DNA of 64,000 nucleotides from Paenibacillus urinalis (lineage in GTDB: Bacteria; Bacillota; Bacilli; Paenibacillales; Paenibacillaceae), in contig NZ_CP118108.1 in the NCBI RefSeq assembly GCF_028747985.1, positions 2,609,501 through 2,673,500 on the forward strand, in the 5' to 3' direction. The notes below the pieces were generated by a model, which saw nothing but the letters and a program-made list of their open reading frames with translations, searched no databases and was not told the origin of the DNA. Shown here one piece after another: positions 9,079 to 18,000 of the stretch. Numbering within the stretch: position 1 is the stretch's first letter; each line of letters begins with the position of its first letter. The position numbers and the translations under genes were made by a program.

Positions 9079-9894
9079 ATGATGAAGGAGATCATTGATT
9101 ATTATGAAGCCTTTGATGAATGGGGAAGACTGGATCGGGAACCGCTGGAATTTACAGTGAACTGGCATTATATAACGCGAAATCTTCCACCGACGGGTCA
9201 TGTACTGGACAATGGGGCAGGTCCAGGTAAATATGCAATGGAGCTGGCGAAGCAAGGCTATCGGGTCACCTTGTCTGATCTGACTCCGAGACTTGTAAGC
9301 GTAGCTGAGGAACAGGCAGCTCATTTACAGCTGACCTCACAATTTGACGGATTTCATGTGCTGAATGCAGCCGACCTCCATTTATTTTCGGACGAAGCCT
9401 TTGATGCATCCCTGATGCTCGGTCCTCTGTATCATTTGCAGGAGGAAACGGATCGATCCAAGGCGGCGAAGGAGCTGTATCGAGTTACCAGATCAGGTGG
9501 AATCGTATTTGTTGCCTTTCAGACACGCACCCGCATGCTGCTGAACTCATTACTGAATCCAGCGCACTGGAAGCCGAATCATACGATGGGCAATCTCGAG
9601 CAATTTTGGGCTACAGGCAGATTTAATCACGAGGATAAAGGGCGTTTTACGGGAGCGTACTACTTCGACACAGCCAGCATCGAACCTTTTATGCAGGAGC
9701 ATGGATTTGAGAAGATTAATCTTATTGGCTCTACCAGTATCGGAGCATTGCTGCAACCTGAACAGGTGGATTATTGGAGAAATCAAGGGGACGAGGCTTA
9801 CCGAAAATATGTGGAGCTGATGATCTCAACTGCAGAAGACACTGCGCTGCTTGGTATATCCTCACATTTACTCTACATCGGACGAAGAAGGTAG
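9079..9894 (+). CDS. Class I SAM-dependent methyltransferase
   Basis: The 271-residue protein has the Rossmann-type methyltransferase motifs: motif I HVLDNGAGPGKYAMELAKQG (SAM-binding glycine loop), an acidic residue at the end of strand 2 (TLSDLTPRLVS), and FDASLMLGPLYHLQEE as motif IV/post-motif. It is a soluble small-molecule or tRNA-type methyltransferase; the acceptor is unknown. The start follows GGGGGAAGG and lies only 38 bases after the T-box terminator, so it is the gene controlled by that riboswitch. This is unusual, because T-boxes normally precede aminoacyl-tRNA synthetase, amino-acid biosynthesis or uptake genes. The next gene has its own ribosome site 100 bases later. Confidence 0.88.
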   Translation: MMKEIIDYYEAFDEWGRLDREPLEFTVNWHYITRNLPPTGHVLDNGAGPGKYAMELAKQGYRVTLSDLTPRLVSVAEEQAAHLQLTSQFDGFHVLNAADLHLFSDEAFDASLMLGPLYHLQEETDRSKAAKELYRVTRSGGIVFVAFQTRTRMLLNSLLNPAHWKPNHTMGNLEQFWATGRFNHEDKGRFTGAYYFDTASIEPFMQEHGFEKINLIGSTSIGALLQPEQVDYWRNQGDEAYRKYVELMISTAEDTALLGISSHLLYIGRRR

Positions 9895-9994
9895 CTTAGT
9901 TCTCCAGGTCCAATGGAATCGCAGGTTTGGAGCATTCGTATTAACCTCATATTATCGGTATAATGATGTGTATATAAGAAGGAGGGACATTCAA

Positions 9995-10477
9995 ATGATC
10001 GCTCAAATTCAGAGGAATGAATCGGGTTACATCGCAGAATTCAAACGCGAATTAAATCATCCTGCATATAAGGTATGGGCAATGCTCATTGATAACAAAC
10101 GATTGAAAGAGTGGTTTCCAGAGCTTGAGGTGAAAGAACTCGGAAACGGGGGAATGATCCTGTTTGATATGCAGGATGGGACTTATGAGGAAATGCCGAT
10201 ATTGGACTATGTAGAGGGCAAGGTACTCGAATTTGTGTGGGGAGAAGACAAGGTGCGATTTGAAATCCATGCAGACGAAACGGGCGAAACTTCGACGCTT
10301 CTACTCTCAGAAAAAATCACTTTTCTTACAGACCATACCCCTAAGGATCTGGCAGGCTGGCATGTCTGCCTTGATGCTATTGAAACTTTGTTAAATGGAA
10401 GAGCATTAACAGAGAGTAAAGAAGAGTGGGATCACTGGTATCCGCAATATGTGGAAGCACTCAAGCCTTTACAATAA
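9995..10477 (+). CDS. SRPBCC / AHSA1-like domain protein
   Basis: 160 residues from the ATG at 9995, which has AAGGAGGG 8 bases upstream; the frame is open further upstream but that part overlaps the methyltransferase gene and looks non-coding. The sequence follows the START-like helix-grip fold of the AHSA1 (activator of Hsp90 ATPase homologue) family: ELNHPAYKVWAMLIDNKRLK, EWFPELEV, ILDYVEGKVLEFVWGEDKVR and the C-terminal helix DLAGWHVCLDAIETLLNGR. Bacterial members bind hydrophobic ligands and their roles are mostly unknown. Confidence 0.85.
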   Translation: MIAQIQRNESGYIAEFKRELNHPAYKVWAMLIDNKRLKEWFPELEVKELGNGGMILFDMQDGTYEEMPILDYVEGKVLEFVWGEDKVRFEIHADETGETSTLLLSEKITFLTDHTPKDLAGWHVCLDAIETLLNGRALTESKEEWDHWYPQYVEALKPLQ

Positions 10478-10490
10478 CCTGCTTAAACGT

Positions 10491-10522
10491 AAAAAGTCGT
10501 CCTTCATGGAGGGCTTTTTCTT
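10491..10522 (+). terminator. Rho-independent terminator (imperfect stem)
   Basis: AAAAAGTCGTCC and GGAGGGCTTTTT pair imperfectly around TTCAT and are followed by CTTTT. Confidence 0.55.
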
Positions 10523-10610
10523 TTACCTCCTTTACCTTATCGATTCCTACTCCTTTAGTCAGGTTAGAATAAGTGCCAAAATGTTGGAAAAATATCCTAG
10601 GATGCATATA

Positions 10611-10624
10611 TGACAGCGTTTACA
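10611..10624. promoter_or_regulatory. cre-like site (CcpA)
   Basis: TGACAGCGTTTACA matches the cre consensus at 13 of 14 positions. It lies 50 bases before the galactanase start codon. Confidence 0.6.
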
Positions 10625-10674
10625 ATACAGATAACACTTTCCGAGGAGAGTGAACTGGATATAGGAGGTCTTGT

Positions 10675-11727
10675 ATGAAAAAGCACCGAAACAGATTTGG
10701 ATTGATATTCTTGAGTCTCTCGATGTTACTCATGCTGCTCGGCCCGTCTGGTGAAGATCGTAAGGCGGAGGCAGCCCCTGCTTTTGCCAAAGGAGCGGAT
10801 ATCAGCTGGGTAGCAGGGATGGAAGCAGCAGGATACAAGTGGAAGGACAAGAACGGGGTGCAGCGTGATATCCTGCAAATTTTAAAAAATGACTATCAGA
10901 TGAACTCGGTTCGCTTGCGTGTATGGGTGAATCCCAACATGAGTGATTATGTAAACGGATATATGAATGCAGAGAAAGCAGCTGATCTCGCGCTTAGAGC
11001 GAAGAATCTGGGAATGAGTGTAATGCTGACCTTGCACTACAGTGACTCGTGGGCTGACCCGGGACAGCAGAACAAGCCTTATGCCTGGCGAAATTACACT
11101 TTTCAGCAGCTTATGGACGCCGTATGGTCCCACACCATTTATGTGATGAATACTATGAAGAACAAAGGGGTTACACCGGATTGGGTTCAAATTGGTAACG
11201 AAACAAATGACGGGATGTTATGGAATGACGGTAAAGCTTCCGTAAACATGAAAAATTATGCTTGGCTCGTGAACACCGGGCATAATGCCGTGAAGTCGAT
11301 CAGTCCGAATACGAAAACCATCGTGCACCTGGCAAACGGACATGATCAGGCCGTTCTCGACTGGAATATCGGAGGTCTTGTTCAAAATGGAGCCAATTTT
11401 GATGTCATCGGACTGTCTCTATATCCATCGGCCTCTGATTGGACGACCAAGGTGAATCAGACCATAACGAATGCGAATCAGTTGATATCGAAGTATGGAA
11501 AAGAGATTGTCATATCCGAGATCGGTATGGATTACAATCAGGCTTCGGCAGCCAAGAGCTTCATTACAAAGATCAAAAATGATGTGCGTAATATTTCTGG
11601 AGGCAAAGGGCTCGGTGTATTCTATTGGGAACCTCAAGCGACCCCCGGGTATAATGGTGGATACAACAAGGGTGCCTGGAACGCAGATGGCAAACCGACT
11701 ATTGCACTGGAAGGATTTATTAATTAA
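10675..11727 (+). CDS. Secreted arabinogalactan endo-beta-1,4-galactanase (GH53)
   Basis: The 350-residue protein has a signal peptide ending near KAEAAPAF (about residue 35), then a single GH53 barrel. It starts with FAKGADISWVAGMEAAGYKW and has SVRLRVWVNP and LHYSDSWADPG. The acid/base Glu is in DWVQIGNETNDG (E176) and the nucleophile Glu in EIVISEIGMDYN (E282). GH53 enzymes cut beta-1,4-galactan side chains of pectin outside the cell. The length is normal for a one-domain enzyme. The ribosome site AGGAGG is close to the ATG. The cre-like site upstream suggests glucose repression, and the sugar importer at 5-8 kb is a possible partner. Confidence 0.93.
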   Translation: MKKHRNRFGLIFLSLSMLLMLLGPSGEDRKAEAAPAFAKGADISWVAGMEAAGYKWKDKNGVQRDILQILKNDYQMNSVRLRVWVNPNMSDYVNGYMNAEKAADLALRAKNLGMSVMLTLHYSDSWADPGQQNKPYAWRNYTFQQLMDAVWSHTIYVMNTMKNKGVTPDWVQIGNETNDGMLWNDGKASVNMKNYAWLVNTGHNAVKSISPNTKTIVHLANGHDQAVLDWNIGGLVQNGANFDVIGLSLYPSASDWTTKVNQTITNANQLISKYGKEIVISEIGMDYNQASAAKSFITKIKNDVRNISGGKGLGVFYWEPQATPGYNGGYNKGAWNADGKPTIALEGFIN

Positions 11728-11747
11728 AAGAGTGTATTCGTTCTTAT

Positions 11748-11786
11748 AGAGCTGGCTCGTATTCGTCATTAATACGGTCCAGCTCT
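11748..11786. terminator. Bidirectional terminator
   Basis: AGAGCTGG pairs with CCAGCTCT and CGTATT with AATACG inside. T runs flank it on the plus strand and A-rich bases on the other. It separates the galactanase from the convergent LysR gene. Confidence 0.75.
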
Positions 11787-11791
11787 TTTAT

Positions 11792-12726
11792 TTATCTTGA
11801 CGAAGAGATTTTTTCCTCGTTCTGCCATCGATCTTCCAGCTTCTCGTTTAAATTCAAACCCTGCATATAGTAGTCTATTAAAAATTGCTTGAAAGCTAGA
11901 GCCGCTTTCGATAAATAGCGGTTCTTATGCCAGGTTAAACGAAACAAGGCTTTGGAATGCTCATCAACGATGCTGACTAGCTGCACCTGGGGAGACCAGT
12001 CACGAATACAGGAGGATACGAAGGCGACTCCCATCCCTGCTTCAACCATTTTGAGCAGCATGGAGGGTTCATCCACCCGGCATACAAAATTTGGTGAAAT
12101 TCCGGATTTACGACAAAATTCATTCTGGATATGGTAGAGAGCATGAGTTTCCTTGTAACCAACAAAGTGCTCTTGTTTCACTTCAGACAGCTGCAGCCTG
12201 TCACGATCAGAGAAGGGATGGTTTGGGGGGAGTGCCAAATTAATAATTTCTTTCGTGAGATATTCAGATTGGATATCCGATGCAGCGATCGGAAGGGAAG
12301 ACAGGCAATAATCAATCCGATCTTCATTTAGTAAAGACTCCATCTCATGATGTGTGGCTTGAATGATCCGAATTTGGCGTTTGGATACTTCTTACTGAAC
12401 AATTTCAAAGGCTCTCCTATACGATCCGGGTCTTGAATGGCAATCTCAATCCTTCCTTGGTTCAGTCCAGCCATGTCCTCAAGTTCTCTTCTGCCTTCTT
12501 CAAGTGTTGACAGCACGAGTTCTACTCGCTGAAGAAATGATCTCCCGTATTCATTAAGCCTTATCTGCCTGCCGTTCCTTCGAAATAAAGGAACACCCAG
12601 ATCCTCTTCAAGGCGAGCGATGGTTTTGCTGAGCGCAGGCTGAGCAATTCTTAACTGCTCAGCAGCCTTCGTCATATGCTCAAGCTGCGCCACAGTACGG
12701 AAATAGTGAAGCTGCAAAAGTTCCAT
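11792..12726 (-). pseudogene. LysR family regulator, broken by a frameshift
   Basis: The two pieces together give a normal 311-codon LysR protein. The N-terminal piece (12726 down to about 12370) has the winged helix, MELLQLHYFRTVAQLEHMTK and IAQPALSKTIARLEEDLGVP. The C-terminal piece has the PBP2-like effector domain, with EAGMGVAFVSS. Near 12368-12371 the frame shifts: KYPNAKF should continue as RIIQATHHEMESLL, and restoring one C in AAATTCGG rejoins them. Without it the first frame ends after 132 residues, leaving a DNA-binding domain without effector domain. It is divergent from the MFS pump gene, the standard layout for a LysR activator and its target. A base-call error is possible. Confidence 0.85.
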
Positions 12727-12762
12727 CGTTTTCGCTCCTTTTTCTCGATTATATACAGCTTA

Positions 12763-12778
12763 ATATACTTCAGTATAT
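12763..12778. promoter_or_regulatory. Probable LysR-type operator
   Basis: ATATACTTCAGTATAT has perfect 7-base arms around two bases. It lies in the 135-base divergent region between the broken lysR gene and the MFS gene, where a LysR recognition site is expected. Confidence 0.5.
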
Positions 12779-12861
12779 AAGAATATGGCTAAATATATAT
12801 TTTTCTTCCATCTTCTTCAAGAATAAACTGGAGAAAAGAGAAGTAAGGGAGGAAAACTGAA

Positions 12862-14268
12862 ATGGACGACAAGGTGGTTAGTCCGACTCAACAAGATGCA
12901 GCCGATCGTGCAAATAGACTAATTCGAATTTTAGCATTTACCATGGTGCTGTCGGTCATGAGTGTAACGATGTTTAACATCGCGCTGACGGACATCAGCA
13001 TTGAATTTTCATTAACCGTAGCTCAGGTAAGCTGGGTCTCCACCGCGTATCTCGTCGTCTACGCGCTGGGTACGCTCACATACGGGAAGCTGGTAAGCCT
13101 GGTTCATCTGCGGCATTTAGTTGTGATTGGATTGTTCATGTTTGCTCTGGGGTCGCTGGTTGGATTTACAGCGCAGTCTTACTCTATGGTTGTACTGGGC
13201 AGAATCGTACAGGCGGCAGGGGCTGCTGTAGTGCCGGCCATGAGTACCATCATACCTGTCAGATATTTCAGTCCGGAGAGAAGAGGGTATGCACTGGGGA
13301 TTACCTTTACAGGACTTGCGGTTGGAAATGCAATAGGACCTGTCATCTCAGCAGCAATTGTCAGCTTTGCCGAATGGAGATGGCTGTTTGCAGTGCCGAT
13401 CCTTACACTGGTTACTTTACCGTTTTACCTAAAGTATTTAGAGAAGGGCGAGTTAAAGAAAGATAAGATCGACTACTTCGGGGGAAGCCTGCTCGCCTTA
13501 TTTGTTGTATTGCTTATGATGTCGATAACTCAAGCGAACATACTGTATTTTTCAGCAGCGTCAGTCCTGTTTATATTATTTATTGTTCGTTCAAGGCTGA
13601 CGTTAGTCCCATTTATACCCCTTCAATTGTTTCGATCGAAAGGCTATGCTATCGGGCTGGTTATTCTGGTTCTTGTACAGGGGATTGGGTTCTCGTTCCC
13701 ATTTCTGACCCCGCTGCTGCTGCAACAGGTCAATGATCTTTCCTCGGGAATCGTCGGATTTATGTTGGTTCCCGCAGCGATCGGTTCTGCCTTGCTTGGA
13801 AAAAGGATTGGAAAAGTCGTCGATACCCGTGGGAATCACTTTGTCTATTCGATATCGGCATGTCTCTTGTTCATTACATTTATGGCGATGTCCATTTGGG
13901 CAGGGGCTCATCATTATTGGATAGCAGCTATCCTCATTGTAGGTACTGTAAGCCAAATGAGTCTTCAAATTTCGCTCATTAACAGCGTGTCCCGTTCACT
14001 TGCTCCAGAATATATAGGAATAGGGATGGGGCTTGTTTCGACTCTTAATTTTATGTCCGGCGCAATCGCCGCTTCCTTCTACAGTATACTCCTTGATCAA
14101 GGAGCGAGGAGTGCATGGAATGGACTAAATGGAAACCTGGAAGCATCGGTATTCAGCAATATGTATTTTGTGTTCGCTGTCATGCATATCCTCCTGCTCG
14201 CAGCTTTTCATTACTTGTACAGAAATCATGTTCCGAAAGTTCGAACAGCAAACAGGCACTCGCACTAA
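12862..14268 (+). CDS. MFS drug efflux transporter, Tet(K)/Tet(L)-like
   Basis: The 468-residue protein is highly hydrophobic, with about 14 membrane segments. Its order of motifs resembles the DHA2-type pumps such as Tet(L): VSWVSTAYLVVYALGTLTYG (motif D1 and A regions), GRIVQAAGAAVVPAMSTIIP (motif B) and GITFTGLAVGNAIGPVIS (motif C, diagnostic of proton-drug antiporters). The length is within a few residues of Tet(L). The ribosome site GGGAGG precedes the ATG. It probably exports a drug or metabolite in exchange for protons; the substrate is not known. The divergent LysR regulator is frameshifted, so control of this pump may be altered. Confidence 0.88.
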   Translation: MDDKVVSPTQQDAADRANRLIRILAFTMVLSVMSVTMFNIALTDISIEFSLTVAQVSWVSTAYLVVYALGTLTYGKLVSLVHLRHLVVIGLFMFALGSLVGFTAQSYSMVVLGRIVQAAGAAVVPAMSTIIPVRYFSPERRGYALGITFTGLAVGNAIGPVISAAIVSFAEWRWLFAVPILTLVTLPFYLKYLEKGELKKDKIDYFGGSLLALFVVLLMMSITQANILYFSAASVLFILFIVRSRLTLVPFIPLQLFRSKGYAIGLVILVLVQGIGFSFPFLTPLLLQQVNDLSSGIVGFMLVPAAIGSALLGKRIGKVVDTRGNHFVYSISACLLFITFMAMSIWAGAHHYWIAAILIVGTVSQMSLQISLINSVSRSLAPEYIGIGMGLVSTLNFMSGAIAASFYSILLDQGARSAWNGLNGNLEASVFSNMYFVFAVMHILLLAAFHYLYRNHVPKVRTANRHSH

Positions 14269-14563
14269 TTCGCCAAAATGAAACAATTAGTATTTTATTC
14301 CTATTAAGTTGTTAATAAACAACAAATAAAATAGGAAGAATTCAGGCGAACAGGACGAAAGAAATGCTGCACGAGCATAGATGGTACTATTTTGTTTTTG
14401 ATTCATGCTGATCTGTGCGTCAAAATGTATTTTTCATAGACCAAACAACCTAAATCACAACTGAAAAATAAATGCTGGATAATCCGTCCTGCATCTTTCA
14501 CAAAATTGACATTATTATTCTATCCAAGTAGTAATATCAACGCCCCAATTCGCATTTTCCTTC

Positions 14564-14588
14564 AAGAACCGCTATACACGCGGTTCTT
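14564..14588 (+). terminator. Terminator-like hairpin
   Basis: AAGAACCGC and GCGGTTCTT form a perfect 9-base stem with a 7-base loop, then TTATCCTTTTA. It lies about 300 bases after the MFS stop codon, so it either ends a long 3' region or a small RNA. Confidence 0.6.
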
Positions 14589-14619
14589 TATCCTTTTATG
14601 AGAATTTTATCGAAAAATG

Positions 14620-14639
14620 TGACATGCATGTCATATGAC
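14620..14639. promoter_or_regulatory. Overlapping palindromes, possible operator
   Basis: TGACATGCATGTCA (perfect 14-base palindrome) overlaps GTCATATGAC (perfect 10-base palindrome), giving three alternating TGACAT/ATGTCA half sites in 20 bases. It lies about 80 bases upstream of the candidate -35 box of the protease gene. Confidence 0.5.
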
Positions 14640-14716
14640 GTATCCGTCTTAATACTTAATTGACCTATGTAAAATAAGTATTAAGAACCAAATGTAAAAT
14701 TATGTTAAATAAATGC

Positions 14717-14746
14717 TTGTAACCGTCTTTTTTTATGATTTATACT
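14717..14746 (+). promoter_or_regulatory. Candidate sigma-A promoter of the protease gene
   Basis: TTGTAA at 14717-14722 and TATACT at 14741-14746 are 18 bases apart. The resulting 5' leader would be about 320 bases. Confidence 0.4.
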
Positions 14747-15073
14747 CTCTTCACAAGCAATAGCTTTTCATTTAATAAATCCTCTAAAATGTTAACTCTC
14801 ATCTCATCAAACTCTCAGAATCTCATCAATCTCCAAGAATTTTAAACTCTCTCAGTAATACAAAATAGATTAACCCCCTGAATCTACTCAAATAAATCTT
14901 CTTTTTCCCATCTAAGACGCTTAAGTCTATGAATTCACTTCTATTAACCCCTTAAAGGAGGTGGTGCTCCAATCAAATTCTGATTCGTATCTTCTCGTCG
15001 TTTAATTGGTCGTGTATTTGTTTGGAGGGAATTCATACGTTTCTATTTCTAATCTAAAAGGAGTGTATTAGAC

Positions 15074-18000
15074 TTGGTCACAGCGAAAAAGACGAAAAAA
15101 ACCTTCTCATTAAGCATGGCTTTCCTCCTGGCAGTGTCCATCGTAAGTCCGGCTATGGCCGCACCGACGACCTCAGTTTCTGATAAGATCGATTTGCGTA
15201 CTGCGGCTCCCGAACTGATCACTGCAAAAGTAGACTCTAAGCTAAATAAGCTGTTTGACGAAGACAAATATGTCACCTACCTGATCAAAATGTCAGAACA
15301 AGCGGATACTGCGCTTGCTTCTCAGAAAGCAATGGATCTGGCTTCCACTCAAAAAGCAACCCCTGCAGCTGCGAAGCTCTCAGCTCGTACCTCAGTGGTT
15401 AGTACACTGCGTGAAACGGCATCCCGTACACAAATACCGATCCAAAAATATTTGGATGAACAGAAGGAAGTTGGCGGAGTTAAAGAATACAAGAGCTATT
15501 TCATTGTCAATTCACTGGCGGTTACAAGTACCAAAGAGGTGATGGAGGAGCTGGCCCTTCAGCCTGGCATTGACAAGATCCTTCCAAATGAAGAACGATT
15601 CCTACAGGAAGTTACGGTTGATAAGAATGCTTCGACTCCGAAGGCGAATGATTTGGACAGCGATTCTGCTGCCTCAGCAGCGGATCAGAACAAGAATACA
15701 GAACCTTCTGATTATGACCCGGCAGAAATTGAATGGAACATCGCTCAAGTCAATGCACCCGAAGTGTGGGAGCAAGGAATTGACGGCTCTGGAATTGTCG
15801 TCGCAAATTTGGACTCCGGCGTTGATTATACACATCCTGCCCTAGCCAGCAAATGGCGTGGTTTGGATGCCAGCGGAAATGTCGTTGATCCAGAGCTGAG
15901 CTGGTACGATCCTCATAGCGGTGCCTCACTTCCAGCCGATACGGACGGTCATGGTACACATACAATGGGGACGATGGTAGGTGCTGAAGAAGACGGCACG
16001 AATATGATTGGTGTAGCACCCGGCGCAAAATGGATGGCGGTCCGTATCTTTAATCCGAGCACCACGGATGCCATCATTCTGGATGGTGCTCAGTGGCTGC
16101 TGGCACCGGTAGATGAAGAGGGGAATCTACATCCAGAGCTTGCTCCAGATGTGGTGAACAACTCATGGGGTGGAGGAGCAGGTATTGATGAATGGTTCAG
16201 ACCCATCGTCCAAGCATGGCGTGATGCCCAGATATTCCCCGAATTCTCTGCAGGTAACACAACATTGACGAATCCTGGTGGCCCTGGATCGGTTGCTAAT
16301 CCGGCGAACTATCCGGAATCCTTTGCTACAGGTGCAACGGACATCAATGGAGATTTGGCTGACTTCTCACTCTTGGGTCCCTCCCCGTATGATGAGATTA
16401 AACCTGAAGTTTCTGCTCCGGGTGTGAACATTCGCTCATCGGTTCCAGGCGGCAGTTATGAAGGAGGCTGGAATGGAACATCGATGGCAGGCCCCCATAC
16501 AACTGCCATTGCGGCCATGCTATTGCAAGCGAACAGCTCTCTCACTGTCGATGATCTGGAGGATATTCTGACAGAAACAGCGACAGAAAGAACAGATAGC
16601 ACTTATCCGGAATCACCTAACAACGGATATGGACACGGCATTGTCAATGCACTTGATGCGGTTGGCTCAGTCCTTCAAGGTGTCGGTTCTGTAACGGGTC
16701 GAGTGACCATCGACGGTGATGACCTGACTGCACCTGAGCTGGATTACACTGTTCTGGAATCGGTTTATGCCGGACTTGATGCCGGATTCTCCATTGAAGC
16801 CAGTGATAATGTATCCGTTACTGAAGTCAGTGTTTTTGCAAGAACAGAAGGTATGAGCCGCTATGTATACATACCAGCGGAACTCACTTCCGGAGATGCG
16901 CTTGATGGTACGTACCGAGCTGTTATTCCTGCAGCACTTATCGAGGAGCCAGGCCTTGAATATTACATCCGTGTGAATGACTATGGCAATAACGGTTATG
17001 AGACGGAAGTACATTCCGTAGACGTATTGGAAGGAATTGAACCAGGTTATTCCCAAAATTTTGAACAGGACTATGTTGGATTCTTGCCTGATCTTGACAA
17101 TCCTTGGGTATGGGGAACTCCTGAAAGCGGACCTGGAAGTGCCTATTCTGGGGAGCATGTAATGGCGACAAATTTAACGGGTACGTATGCACCGAATTCT
17201 AACACCGCTCTAATTGCACCGCCAATTAATTTGGAAGATGCGCCTGAAGGTGCCCTGTTGTCCTTCAAGCAATGGTATGAGCTAGAAGACGGCAGTGATT
17301 TTGGTACTGTGTATCTAGCGACAGAAGAGAACGACTATGAATTTGAACAGTTGCTGACGGTTACGGGCAGCAGTGAAGATTGGGCGAACCAATATGTAGA
17401 TTTAACCGCGTATGCGGGACAAAAAGTATATGTGGCATTTGTTCTCAGCTCGGACGCTTCAATTCAAGGAGAAGGCTGGTACATTGATGACTTCTCGTTG
17501 CAGCTTCCGGATGAAGTGGCTCCAGCAGCTCCATCTGAGCTGACAGGAACACCTTCAATACTTGGTGACGTATCGCTAGAGTGGAGTGCTCCTGCTGATG
17601 AAGATCTGAAGGAATATAATGTTTATCGTTCTGTGGCATCTGACACGGGATATGAGCTGATTGGCACGACATCTGAAGCATCCTATGTTGACAGTATTAC
17701 GATTGAAGGAGAAACAACTTTTTATTATGTAGTCAAAGCAAAAGATTACAGCGGCAACGAGAGTGACGCTTCCAATGAGATAGCGGTTGATGTAGCTGTA
17801 CCAGAAACTGTATTCAGCGATTCATTTGACGGTGAAGACGATAATGGCTGGACACACTTGGGAACGAATGATGTATGGGAGCGGGGCACTCCTGCTGCAC
17901 CGGGTCCAGCTTCTGCGGTCACTCCTCCGAATGTTTGGGGAACTGATCTGAACGGAACTTATCTGGCAAGCTCAAATTTTTCTCTTGTATCGCCTGTGAT

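Larger units (their letters stand above)
14269..15073. other. 805-base non-coding region before the giant protease
   Basis: No convincing gene is seen. It holds a weak stem-loop at 14298-14337 (TTCCTATT/AATAGGAA with inner TTGTT/AACAA), a terminator-like hairpin at 14564-14588, overlapping palindromes at 14620-14639, a candidate promoter at 14717-14746, and a pyrimidine-rich leader at about 14795-14865 with repeated CTCTCA and TCTCATCAA words. AAAGGAGGTGGTG near 14954 is a strong Shine-Dalgarno-like motif with no clear long frame behind it. Confidence 0.6.

Noticed and set aside
9851..9994. N-terminal extension of the SRPBCC protein
   Set aside because: It overlaps the methyltransferase end, and the ATG at 9995 has a near-perfect ribosome site.
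12363..12376. Programmed frameshift in the LysR gene
   Set aside because: No slippery heptamer or homopolymer is present at the junction, unlike the A7 tract in the YesN-type gene, so simple loss of a base is more likely.
14941..14975. Strong Shine-Dalgarno-like AAAGGAGGTGGTG as start of a small gene
   Set aside because: No start codon with a meaningful frame follows at the right distance; it is left as part of the leader of the protease gene.
16667..17158. 163-codon open frame on the minus strand
   Set aside because: It is antisense to the protease gene and has atypical composition; it is a shadow of biased codon use.
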